Below are positions 22,901 to 32,841 of a stretch of 64,000 nucleotides of DNA, piece after piece. Below the pieces are notes generated by a model. The model was not told the DNA's origin, ran no database searches, and worked only from the letters and a program-made list of their open reading frames with translations. The stretch's first letter is position 1. Every line of letters starts with the position of its first letter. Made by a program: the position numbers and the translations under genes. The DNA comes from Carya illinoinensis (taxonomy: Eukaryota; Streptophyta; Magnoliopsida; Fagales; Juglandaceae): positions 1,242,501-1,306,500 of the forward strand of contig NC_056764.1 of NCBI RefSeq assembly GCF_018687715.1, read 5' to 3'.

Positions 22901-24220
22901 CCATAGCAAAACTAGAGATTCCTCATCAAATTCATATCCCAAGGGGAAGATCGAGCAATATGCAAAACATTGCTTCAAATGTGCAGGAAGGTGATGATAG
23001 CTGAGCCTTAGACTCTGAAGAATATCACTTTCATCATCCAGTAGATCCCATATTTTCCTATTTAATATATCTTTCCATTCGTTGTCTTCTTGTCTAGAGC
23101 GCAACAGGATTCCCAGTCTCTTTACTGCTAAGGGTAAACCTTCGCACTTTTTCACAACCTTCCTCCCAACTGCCTCCAAATTTGGATAGGCAGCAATGTT
23201 TCTATCCGCAAATGCATGGCTTGTGAACAATAACCAGCAATCTTCAAATGATAAACCTGTCAAATGATGAGCTGGAACTGTCCCCAGGCTTGATGCAGCA
23301 TCCCTATTCCGGGTAGTCATTAATATTTTACTTCCTCTTACCCCAGCTTTCAATGGACTCCATAAGAGATCCCAATCATGATTTCTCTTGTTCCAAACAT
23401 CGTCGAAAACAAGCAAAAATCTCCTTCCAACCAATTTTTTTTTCAAACTAACTTGAAGTAGATTTAAGTCATCGAGATCTGTATCTGCCAAAGTGACTGA
23501 CCTAAGAATTGTTTTTGTCACCCTCAATACATCAAATTGATCAGACACGCACACCCAAATCCTTAAAGTAAAATGTTTCTCCACTCTCCGGTCGTTGTAA
23601 ACAACTTGTGCAAGAGTTGTCTTACCAACACCACCCATGCCAACTATAGGAATTACACCAATTTTATCTTTACTTGTTGGTGTATCCCTCAGTAGTAGCT
23701 CGATTATCATATCTTTATCATGAACCCTGCCATAGACACAAGTTTCATCTACCAATGAAGTTGTTGGTAATCTTTGTTTGAGTCCAGACGACCTTCCTTC
23801 GTTATTCAAGCCAAGGACATCTTTATATTTGGCAATCAATTCTAGTTTCTCAATAACCTTTTTCAATTTGGATTCCATCCCCGCACCAGATGGGGTCCAC
23901 TTCCATACCTGATTAGGGCTGTCCCGAGATTCAGCTTCCACCTTACATCTCAGAGCTTCGGAAGTAAGCTCATCCAATATGTCCTCTGCATCATAAAGAG
24001 CCTCTTTAGCCATATGCAGCCACTTCTCCACCGCAGGGCTACGAAACTGCTTCTCCTCAGCATCGTTAAGCAGTGCTGTGACTGTCAGCAGTGTGATCTT
24101 CAATTTCTCCAACAAGTCATCATACTTCCGGCTTTGTAGCAGGCCTACGAACTCGCGTGAAGCCAATCTGTCAAACAGCACTTGAAGGAACGCAGAGAGA
24201 ACAGCTTCTCCCACAGCCAT
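19910..24220 (-). CDS. CC-NB-ARC-LRR disease resistance protein (RPP13-like/At3g14460 type)
   Basis: A single intronless 1436-aa ORF encodes a cytoplasmic CNL immune receptor, expected to sense pathogen effectors and trigger cell death. An Rx-N coiled coil (1-130, with DAEDILDEL at 77-85) opens it. The NB-ARC follows: P-loop GMGGVGKTT (194-202), kinase-2 FLLVFDDVW (268-276), RNBS-B GSKILMTTR (296-304), GLPLA (361-365). From about residue 560 to the end are LRRs of the 'L..L.I..C' kind. The MHD motif is changed: it reads MHG (484-486; GGC codon at 22763-22765). The Asp normally contacts bound ADP, and changes there often alter activation in other NLRs. Length is normal for the family. No frameshift was seen, so the gene looks intact. 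An NLR relic lies about 2 kb upstream (26095-26480), suggesting a once larger cluster. Confidence 0.95.
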   Translation of the reverse strand: MAVGEAVLSAFLQVLFDRLASREFVGLLQSRKYDDLLEKLKITLLTVTALLNDAEEKQFRSPAVEKWLHMAKEALYDAEDILDELTSEALRCKVEAESRDSPNQVWKWTPSGAGMESKLKKVIEKLELIAKYKDVLGLNNEGRSSGLKQRLPTTSLVDETCVYGRVHDKDMIIELLLRDTPTSKDKIGVIPIVGMGGVGKTTLAQVVYNDRRVEKHFTLRIWVCVSDQFDVLRVTKTILRSVTLADTDLDDLNLLQVSLKKKLVGRRFLLVFDDVWNKRNHDWDLLWSPLKAGVRGSKILMTTRNRDAASSLGTVPAHHLTGLSFEDCWLLFTSHAFADRNIAAYPNLEAVGRKVVKKCEGLPLAVKRLGILLRSRQEDNEWKDILNRKIWDLLDDESDILQSLRLSYHHLPAHLKQCFAYCSIFPLGYEFDEESLVLLWLAEGFVQTPKANKRLEEVGGEYFLELVSRSFFQESIDNKSRFVMHGLIRDLADVVSGEFCFRLGDKLKNANQSRIFGRARHSSYRRGRRDLLPKFEAFNGVERLRTFLPVDPTGLIGVSYMANNVPGDLLPKLRYLRVLSFNAYRITELPDSIGDLKHLRYLDLSYTAIQRLPDSAGSLYNLQTLILWQCNSLNKLPSKMGNLTSLRHLLISASGLKEMPQEICRLKNLQTLSTYIVGKDGGLKIGGLKDMLQLRGSLHISGLKNVVSFDDTVEANLKDKQELDQLIFQWSDSFKDSDMPQVLKIHEDPSTRDFKNIRFPNFGELITSYTQESAERTVGWSNSLDGSINETVATDVLEMLQPHKNIKQIIISDYGGTKFPSWMGSPLFSNLNLLRISNCRKCSYLPPLGQLTSLKELVIEGMEEIKRIGTEFYGDGRSSAMPFPALETLKFDSMLQWEEWSSSGLEVRGDFNNLQKIEICNCPKLRKFSHHFPALKKMSIKECKELETPPRLLTVDDSLEQGREFPCLLELSIWTCPKLRELPRLFPSLTMLEINGCQVLKELPRLPSIRELDVNKIDEELLRNMVKLPSLSYLRMCEIPRLTCLLEGFLQKLTSLEELQVAHIGEITSLSSEIGFQNLQRLQRLEISGCPLLEQLPPSLHELSSLKELRVFKCPLLVSFPETGLPSMLIGLEIKECEALQFLPEWKMHNNEEPLLLEYLVIEDCSSLTSLPRGQFPSTLKKLEIHNCKKLESFPEQMHNNTCLKVFKISFCHSIRSFSEGTFGLSRVTSSTAISLEELIINNCKDLKSLPGGLQNLVYLDYLEIVDCPLLLYFPEPGLPAKLRSIRISNCQSLKSLPNWMCNLTSLQELHINGCSSLASFPEGGLPANLQSLSILDSENLRPSFEWGLHRLTCLMDLSLGGCQGLVSFPEKWLLPSSLCSLHLERLPSLKSLPKGLKSLSSLDNMEIWDCDRLQALPDSSNTTEFGILGYPFMYS

Positions 24221-25428
24221 GTTTATCTAAGCAGAAAGAAAAAAGGAGTGCAGCGAAAGTTCAAGCAAAGAGGTGATGAAGAGCATACAACGAAGTCTCA
24301 TTATTGTGGTTTGTAAAGTAGTAATTAAAGAAAGCAATCAAGCAGCCACTAAGGTCTCTGACAGACCGACACCGTTATCGACACGAAAAAGAAAAAAGAA
24401 AAAAAAAAAATCTGATTGTGATGGTTACTAGAATTTATAAAAAAAATAATAATAATTTAATTTATATTTGATTAGTATCTTATTATTATTTATAAATTAT
24501 TTTTTATTATTTTTATTATTCATTACTTTTTAACAACCTTTTCATTATTATTCACATGTATTCAAACATAAAAATACCTTACCCCTCGAAAAACAGCCCT
24601 CAGGGCTCCTGAGCTCTTGATAGTAGATTTTAATTTTTTTTTAATATTTTTAAAAAATTATAATATTATTAAAAAATATTTTTTAATTATTAAATAAATA
24701 AAAAAACCATCGAGAGCAGCCAGCGGGGGAGCAGCAGCAGCATTTCTCCAGTTTGTTTTTTTAATTATAGTAAAAAATTTATTTTTAAACCGTTTTACCA
24801 ACTCATCAATTACATCGAATAGATGATCAATGATAGAGAAACTAGTCGTAGGAACGTAGCAATAGTGCCAAAAAAACATTTTGGAATCCTAGTACAATAA
24901 ATAAAATCTTTTAAAAAGTGCCAATATTAGCATCTTCATTTCAAAATTTGGTTGACTGTCTCCATCTTCTCTCAATTGTTTTTATGTTAGTAATTATAAT
25001 AAATAAAATCTTTTGTCATTTATGAGAAATGAAAGGTCTTATTTTTAAGATTATATAGAGATGACTGAAAATCCTTTTTTGTATTAGATAGAGAACCAAA
25101 TTCATGCAATTATGTGCTGGGAAACTGGGCTGGTATACACATAACACATGTGAGAGGACTTGAGCAAACTTCAATCGCCAAGTATTAATGCAGAGAGAGA
25201 GAGAGAATAAGAAGAAGAAAAGGAGGAAAAAAATATGGCTTCCTATTCAAAATTCTGATGAGATACACAGATTCACCGGGATGGAGCGACGAGTTTGTGC
25301 TTGTGTTGGTGTTGTATTGATCAATGAATATAAAGAAGCAGACTTATATATATATATATATTGAACAAAACAAATAAAGGAAAAAACACATTTGCTAAAC
25401 TAATCATGTGAGGATGAATGATCGATGA
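24221..25428. other. NLR upstream region, AT-rich
   Basis: Holds the NLR promoter and 5' UTR (right end on the minus strand), an AT-rich, partly inverted segment at 24,420-24,900 that may be a decayed MITE, a GA-rich run near 25,193-25,230 and a (TA)n run near 25,347-25,362. A 73-codon minus frame at 24,658-24,879 lies in this low-complexity DNA and is not called. Confidence 0.5.
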
Positions 25429-25563
25429 TCAGTAATTGAGATCTTCACGCTGGATAGAACGAGCAATATCATCAGCAATCATAAAACACGTAGACACCCA
25501 CTCACTCATTCCGATCCAAACCTTACTTGCCACCCAAAATACTACGGCTGATCTCATTGCCAT
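25429..25563 (-). CDS. candidate 44-aa peptide, unidentified
   Basis: I do not recognise this protein with certainty. The ORF has 45 codons including TGA. It starts MAMRSAVVFWVASKVWIGMS and ends MIADDIARSIQREDLNY, with four Trp, one Cys, a hydrophobic N-terminal half and a charged C-terminus. Gene-like context: the start follows a purine-rich leader (GAAGAAGAAG repeats), a possible 3' splice site (ttttttcag) lies just upstream, a minus-strand TATA-like box lies about 190 bp upstream (25751-25760), and composition contrasts with the AT-rich flanks. No signal peptide is obvious. It may be a short amphipathic or membrane-associated protein. It lies between an NLR and an NLR relic. A chance ORF cannot be excluded. 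Confidence 0.5.
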   Translation of the reverse strand: MAMRSAVVFWVASKVWIGMSEWVSTCFMIADDIARSIQREDLNY

Positions 25564-25750
25564 TCTTCTTCTTCTTCTTCTTCCTAAAACCTGAAAAAAT
25601 TAGATCAAGAATGAAACACCAAATAGGCAAAACTCAAATCGAGACAATCAATGTTCATTGGGCTAAGAAATCTGTAGTAGTCCTTTGAGATAACAGCGTA
25701 AATGAAGAACAAGACGCAGGTTAATGAAAAAGGATTTAAGAGTGTTATTT

Positions 25751-25760
25751 CCTATATATG
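25751..25760 (-). promoter_or_regulatory. TATA-like box upstream of the 44-aa ORF
   Basis: The minus strand reads CATATATAGG, a good plant TATA match, about 190 bp before the ATG at 25563. That spacing would allow a leader of about 150 nt. It is inferred from position only. Confidence 0.3.
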
Positions 25761-26094
25761 GCATAGCCCATATAAATTCTAGTTGTCAAATCTAGCCCAT
25801 TTATTTTTGGAATAACTCATTGGATTGCACTTTTATTTATTTGCTGAATATATACATAAATTGAAACAGTGAATTTCGTAATGATTGGTAATTAAGATTT
25901 TGAAAAGTCTACCTGGCTGCTTGTTCTTATCCCATACTATATATGTGGGAGAAAATCTCCACTGATATGGATTTGTTATTTGGAGATGCTATGCAATTTG
26001 GTTTCGTACAGTTATTTTTGTATAATTTTTTACGTATTTTATATATATAAATGACTCAAAAAATTATTTTATATTAAAAAAAATGGCAGCCAAA

Positions 26095-26480
26095 TCATAT
26101 AGAGTTTTTGTTTATTCTGTCAGTGAGATCTTGGTTTTTTGGCACTCCTAGAGCAAGTGACAACAGACTCAGATTCTGTGCAGGACCGCCACTCACAGTG
26201 AGCTTCTGAGAGTCTAAAGTCGAAAGTGCAACAGATTGGCAGGTTAAGAGTTGGGGGCAACCATATATGTGTAGTTCTTGAAGAGAGGTGAGGCTGTGGA
26301 TCTGACTTGGTAGTGATGCCAACTTGGCTGACAAGTGAAGCCAGGTCCATGGGCCATGGCAGTGCTGGAAGGAAGCTCCAGTACTAGACAGCCCACAAGG
26401 ACTTGAGCGAATGACAACTTGGAATTTCCAGATTGAAGAAGAAATAATACCAAAACTAGTAGCACACTGCTTCTGGGCAA
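26095..26480 (-). pseudogene. NLR LRR-region relic
   Basis: The minus strand encodes LRR-like sequence (IHSLTSLQELHIYGCPQLL) ending in a short C-terminal tail. At the DNA level 26255-26295 matches the intact NLR near 20,279-20,320 almost base for base (gtagttcttgaagaga), and 26355-26430 resembles 20,520-20,590. The upstream CC and NB-ARC domains are absent, and the two homologous pieces are closer together than in the intact gene, so an internal deletion is likely. It is a remnant of a paralogue. Confidence 0.7.
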
Positions 26481-26519
26481 TACAAACTACGCCACAATAC
26501 CAACTTTAGACTTTTCCAT

Positions 26520-26948
26520 GGGGAAAAAATTTATAAAAAAAGTAATGTTAGATGTAATCGTGTAATATATAAATATCGTATAATTATTTTGTAAAATAAT
26601 AGAATTTATGATTAAAAAATTAATTTTTTTCACATGATTTCATATTAATTCAATTTTTTTAAAAGATTATCTACTACTTATACAACTACAATTATAAATA
26701 TCATGAGAAATTCGGATCTGAATTCTTTTTAGTTTTTCATTAAAAAACGTTATTTTAAACATTATTAAAACCTAACATAACGATATAAAACCACCCCCTG
26801 ATTTGGGGCCCGACGTTCCAAAAGAAACCTCATCGTCATTGACTCGTCTTCTCGCTACCGAATACTTTTCCGATCCAAGTTGCTTCGAATCCCAATCTTT
26901 TTAGTATTGGAGAAATGGAATCCCTAATTTGATCAGACGCCGCTACCC
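26520..26948. other. decayed MITE-like DNA and F-box/SNF2 gene promoter
   Basis: 26,525-26,705 is AT-rich with loosely inverted ends ('taatgttagatgtaatcgtg' against a related reverse copy), typical of a decayed MITE. 26,760-26,948 should hold the promoter and 5' UTR of the downstream F-box/SNF2 gene; no clear TATA box is seen. Confidence 0.4.
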
Positions 26949-29900
26949 ATGGACGGCGAGTCGTTTCCTGGCCACAAGCTCTGCGGTTACTTGTGCACGG
27001 TTCTTACTGTCAATCCTCCGCCTCCACAACCCGAGACCCTGAATTTTAACGCTCGTTGTGAAATTTTCCGAGACGGTTCTGAGGTTGGTTTCAGCTCAGA
27101 GAATGGCGTCGTACTCTACCCGGTCGATTCCATATCCAATCCGGCCCCGAACGCTGACGTTCCGTGTTCCGAGCAATGCAAGCGGAAGAGGAGGGTGCGA
27201 AATATCGGGCAGGTGCATGGGAGCATAAGCGTGGTGCACCAGCTTCACGCCCTGGTTACGCACAAGTGCGTGAAGATCAATGCTCGCGTGGTTTGGTTTG
27301 GGACTCGTGGTGGTGATAATGGTGAGGCAAGGGCCGTGGTTCTGGTCGACGTGTACCTGCCAATGGCGGTTTGGAGTGGGGGGCAGTTTCCGAGGTCCGG
27401 AGCTACCGCCGGTGCGCTGTTTAGGCACTTGAGGTGTGGTGTTATTTGCATTCTTGAAACTTTGTAATTTGTGTGTCACATTTTCGAATTTGCTAGCTAT
27501 GATTTGAAAGTCAAATTGAACTTCAAGTGCAGAGTTATTAGAAAGTTGTGTTTATGTCAAGCTTTTGTCTCCTACCTGTGACTGCTCTAAGTTGTAAGGT
27601 TTGTTCATATGGTAGATTGCGGATTACGTTTTGAAACCTCAGAGGCATTTGCTTAGGACGTAACAGAACATTCGTGGTCAAATACAATATTGAGCATTTA
27701 TCTGTTATTTTCTTTTTCTTTTTTTACCATATTGCTTGAACCATTAGTCATCATATCCTTATTTTTTCAAGGTAAGTTATTTGGTTTATTTGGGAGGTTG
27801 GAGGTTCTGCATTCCATTACTTTTAATCATGTAAACTAGCATCTTCTTTTTTCCTTTTCTTTTCTAGTGGAGGAGAAATTTTATAGCAGTGAAGCAGATA
27901 AAAATACCAAAGTAAATTAATATAGTGAAACGAATATTACTCAATGAACCATGATTAAACTGGTCTATTTTGTTGCATCGAACTGGTAGTCTTACCAGGT
28001 CCGTTTGGCTCCATAAGACAAATAGGCTCATGTAGATGCTGATGCATTATAGATTGTTCTCTTTTCCAAGTTCTTTGTTTATCCATGAGGCTCTCTTTTC
28101 CAAGTTCTTTGTTTATCCATGAGGCTGACATAGTATAATGACATTTTTCTGTAGCTGCGACTGGGGGGAGAGAATGTCGATGCTTGCTAGGGGAGAGTAT
28201 TACATAGAAGCTTATGAAACTGAGAAGAGCATTTGGAATCTTTCTGATTGTCATGTTCTTGGATGCAAGCTTCATTACAATGTCAGTGATTCTTCAAAAA
28301 GAAGGCTATTTGAACTTCATGAAACTTTTAAGAGCTTACCTAGTGTCACAAAGAAGCTACTGCCAGGTCCTTCAAGAATGATGCCGGTAGATGACTCTCA
28401 TAGATCTGGCATATGGGAGGTATCGGATGACATTTTGATTAGCATACTAGCTATGCTTGGCCCAGTGGACCTTTATAGGGTTGCAGCAACCTGTCGCCAT
28501 CTAAGATCCCTGACTGCATCAGTCATGCCATGTATGAAATTAAAACTGTTTTCTCATCAGCAGGCTGCAATTGAATGGATGTTGCAGCGTGAGCGCGATG
28601 CAGAAATTTTGCCACATCCTTTGTACTCAGCTTTCTCAACTGAAGATGGATTTAGTTTTTATGTAAATATTGTTTCTGGTGAAATAGTCACTGGCATGGC
28701 TCCCACTGTCAAAGATTTCCGTGGGGGTATGTTCTGCGATGAACCTGGCTTAGGCAAGACTATAACTGCTCTTTCACTTATTCTGAAGACACACGGAATG
28801 TTAGCAGATCCACCAGATGGGGTACAGGTAATCTGGGGCACACATAATGGCGACAGGAAATGTGGTTATTATGAACTTTGTGGTGATAATGTCACTCTTG
28901 GCAACACATTTTTGGACAGAAGGGATGTAAATCAGAATGTTCGAAAAAACATGGAGGACGGGAACCACTTTTCACCTAAAAGAGCCAGGTTAGTGGTTTT
29001 TGATGACCAATTCGCAGGATTTGACGATCCAAGTCCTAGTCAAGGAATAAAAACACCTATATCTGCATGCTCTGAACGGGCAATATCTGTGGTTCAATGC
29101 TCTAGGGACTTGAGCTGCATCAAGAAAAACCTTCTTTCTACATATGAGGGAGCAACTGGTTTTTCAAAGCAAAGGAAGCTTGGAGATGATTCTAGTAAAA
29201 GGAGGCATGCTTCTATTGTTCCAGGAGATTGCTCTCACACAAAGCAAGATGGTAGGTTTTATGGTGTAGCAAAGGGTTGCAAGAGGCCTGCGAAGGCTTC
29301 TGCCGATCATCTCGAGTATAATGACACCTGGGTCCAATGTGATGCTTGTTATAAGTGGCGGAAGCTTGGAGAAACTAGGGTAGCTGATGCTGGTGCAGCA
29401 TGGTTTTGTAGTATGAATGCTGATCCTTTATTTCAGTGTTGTAGTGTTCCTGAAGAGTCTTGGGATAATTGCAGCTTGATAAGATACTTACCGGGATTCT
29501 ACAGCAAAGGAGCCTCTGGGGGCGAGGAACAAAATGTTTCGTTCTTTACCAGCGTGCTTAGAGAGCACTATCAATTGATTGATTTGGAAACAAAGAAAGC
29601 CATAACTTGGTTGGCTAAGCTTTCTTTGGAAAAGCTCTCACAAATGGAATCAATTGGCTTACGAAGTCCTTACTTGGGAACTTGTCGTGTGCCTGTTGGA
29701 AACATCCATGGTTTCCATAGAATATTTCAAGCATTTGGTCTCATAAAGGGAGAAGAAAAGGGTATTTGTAGGTGGTATTATCCCCGAGATCTTGACAACT
29801 TGGCCTTTGATGTGGCTGCTCTCAGGATTGCTCTTTGTGAGCCACTGGATTCCATCAGGTTATATTTGTCTAGAGCAACCCTAATTGTTGTGCCATCAAA

Positions 29901-32841
29901 TCTAGTTGATCATTGGAAAACCCAAATTGAAAAGTATGTCAGTCCTGGTCTGTTGCGTGTATTTGTTTGGACAGATAATAGGAAGCCTTCTGCACACTGG
30001 CTAGCATGGGATTTTGACATTGTCATAACGACCTTTAATCGTTTAAGTGCAGAGTGGGGCCCCCATAAGAAAAGCGTTCTGCTGCAAGTGCATTGGTTTA
30101 GAGTCATATTAGATGAGGGACACACCCTTGGCTCAAGTCTGAACTTGACAAACAAATTACAAATGGCTGTTTCGTTGGTGGCCTCAAATCGGTGGATATT
30201 AACTGGAACTCCAACTCCTAACACGCCCAACAGTCAACTGTCACATCTTCAGCCATTGCTTAAGTTCCTTCGTGAGGAAACATTTGGACAGAATCAAAAG
30301 TCATGGGAAGCTGGAGTTCTTAGGCCATTTGAAGCAGGAATGGAGGAGGGGCGGTCACGTTTGTTGCATTTACTTTGTAAGTGCATGATTAGTGCAAGAA
30401 AGTTGGATTTGCAAAATATTCCCCCCTGCATCAAGAAAGTAACTTTTCTCAATTTTACTGAGGAGCATGCAAGAAGTTACAATGAATTAGTAGTTACGGT
30501 GCGGCGCAATATACTAATGGCTGACTGGAATGATCCTTCTCATGTTGAGAGTCTACTGAATCCCAAGCAGTGGAAGTTTCGAAGTGCAACTGTCAGGAAT
30601 GTCAGGCTATCTTGCTGTGTGGCTGGACATATTAAAATGAGAGATGCTGGCGAAGATATTCAGGAAACAATGGATGTTTTAGTTGAGAAGGGTCTGGATC
30701 CTACTTCGGAAGATTATGCTTACATAAAATACAATCTCCTCTATGGTGGGAGCTGTGTAAGGTAATATATGGATTTTGAGGCTTCAAACAGCTTTCAGTT
30801 ATTATTCTTGGAAATTTTGGATTAAATTTTATCACTAATTGTGGATTACTTTTTGTTTGTTAGATGTAAGGAATGGTGCCGTTTGCCTGTCATTACACCG
30901 TGTAGGCATCTTTTGTGCATTGATTGTGTTGCTTTGGACAGTGAAAAATGTACCTATCCAGGATGTGGTAATTCATATGAGATGGAGACTCCTGATGTTC
31001 TTGCCCGGCCAGAAAATCCTAACCCAAAATGGCCTGTCCCCAAAGATCTTATTGAGTTACAACCATCGTACAAACAGGCAGGCTTAGCTATTAGGAGAAG
31101 TTGAATTATATCCAAATTTTACATCTCTTTTTTAACAGGTTTTACCAATATATGTTTACAGGATAACTGGGATCCTGATTGGCAATCAACATCAAGCAGT
31201 AAAGTCGCTTATCTTGTTCAGAGCTTGAAAGCTTTGCTGGAAGGTAATAGAGAGGTGTCTCACTACACGGGTGCGGGAAAAAACACCAAGTGCATGGACC
31301 AGCTACTTTCTTCCTCTCAGATGACTGATGGGAAAATGAGCACAGATACTCCGAAAATTAGTCTGGAGAAAGTTCTAATTTTTTCTCAATTTCTTGAGCA
31401 TATTCATGTCATTGAACAGCAGGTAGTTTCTGTATGCCATAGACTAGGCACAACTTTATATGATTGTCCTCATCCAATTAATAGTTGATGAATTCCATTT
31501 CTATGGACAGTTAACTTTTGCAGGTATTAAATTTGCTGGGATGTATAGTCCAATGCATTCTAGCAACAAGGTACATGTCTCTCCCCCCCCCCCCCCCCCC
31601 AAACACCAAAAAAATCTTGTCCGGATGTTGTTCCATGTTCTTGTTTTAATTTTTACTTCGATTAGTTCAGATGAAGGCACTTGCCACGTTCCAGAATGAT
31701 GCAAGTTGTATGGCACTTTTAATGGATGGGAGTGCTGCTCTGGGGCTTGATTTGAGCTTTGTAACGCATGTGTTCCTAATGGAACCTATTTGGGACAAAA
31801 GGTAATGCTTTTTTGTATCGTTTCTGGAAATTCTTTTTTTTTTTTCCTATTAACTTTGAGTTTCTCACCTTCGTAAATGATTGCTTAAAAAAAGTGAGTT
31901 TCTAGACTTTTTTTTAGAAAAAAAAAAAATGAAAAAGAGAGTTTTGAGACTTCAAAATGGTCATCGCTTTCCAGGATATTTTGATATTTTCAAAGGACTT
32001 TTTAGTTTTCTTTTTTAAAGGCTGTTAATTTTCTTTTACGAAAGAATTGTAGTCAATAATTCATGATTAGGAATAAATTATTAAAATTTATGTTGGTCTA
32101 GTTGAATAAACAATGTATTTTTTCAAAAGAACAGGCTCTTAAATTTGTATTGGATTTGCATTATTTTAAACGATTCTCATTACTTCAAATAGTAAGGGTG
32201 AATTTACTACTTAATCTACCCTTGAGAACTATAAACTTTAAACATGCAAGGGAAACATTATTAGTCCAGCAATCAAAAGACCGCCACTGCTGGCCCCACC
32301 ATCTCATCCTATGATTGAATCATCACCTCTCTGCTTTTGTGACAGCCAATCATGACATATTATTGTTACTTCATGCATGTACAATGAATATTTGTCTTCT
32401 CTAAAGGCATTGAATTATCTTACTGATATTAACCTTTAACCTTTTTAGTATGGAGGAACAAGTTATTAGCCGTGCTCATAGGATGGGTGCTACTCGTCCT
32501 ATCCATGTGGAAACGTTAGCTATGCATGGTACAATTGAAGACCAAATGGTGGAGTTCTTACAGGTATGCCTATCTTTGACTGTGCCTTGATTTTAGCATC
32601 AGTAATGTGCCTTGGTGGTTCTATAAGTCATGTTATTTTTCAGTAGTTTTATAAGTCATGTTTATATAAAATGGTTTGCTTCATGTTTCTTCAGGATGCT
32701 GATGGCTGTAGAAGATTCTTGAAGGGAGAGTATGGAAAACCTGATTGTGAAGGGCCACGAACTCGTCGAACGTTGCATGATTTTGCTGAGAGCAATTATC
32801 TCTCTCAGCTTAGTTTTGTCCGCACTAACCTGAAGATCTAA
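26949..32841 (+). CDS. F-box/SNF2-family helicase-like protein with CW and RING-like fingers (At3g54460 type)
   Basis: Exons: 26949-27433, 28155-30761, 30864-31077, 31162-31422, 31511-31570, 31671-31801, 32449-32563, 32695-32841; 4020 nt, 1339 aa, all phases closing. Order of domains: a plant-specific N-terminus; an F-box (about 247-290, EVSDDILISILAMLGPVDLY); the first SNF2 half with Walker A DEPGLGKT near 355; a CW zinc finger (about 549-600, WVQCDACYKWRKL); a DEGH box near 813; a RING-like Cys/His finger (about 1031-1060, CKEWCRLPVITPCRHLLCID); and the helicase C-terminal half (about 1100-1270, with ALLMDG and SRAHRMG). Such proteins are thought to link nucleosome or DNA remodelling to ubiquitination in the nucleus; that role is inferred from the family. 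Intron 3 uses a GC donor (CAG|GCAGGC). The gene is convergent with the PRAF gene downstream. Confidence 0.93.
28058..28125 (+). repeat. 34-bp tandem duplication before exon 2 of the F-box/SNF2 gene
   Basis: Two nearly identical 34-bp copies (cttttccaagttctttgttt then atccatgaggc) stand head to tail, ending about 30 bp before the exon 2 acceptor at 28154. The region covers the likely branch-point area, so two branch sites may be present. Confidence 0.85.

Noticed and set aside
24658..24879. 73-codon minus ORF upstream of the NLR
   Set aside because: Lies in AT-rich, low-complexity DNA with Ile/Lys-rich translation; no family match.
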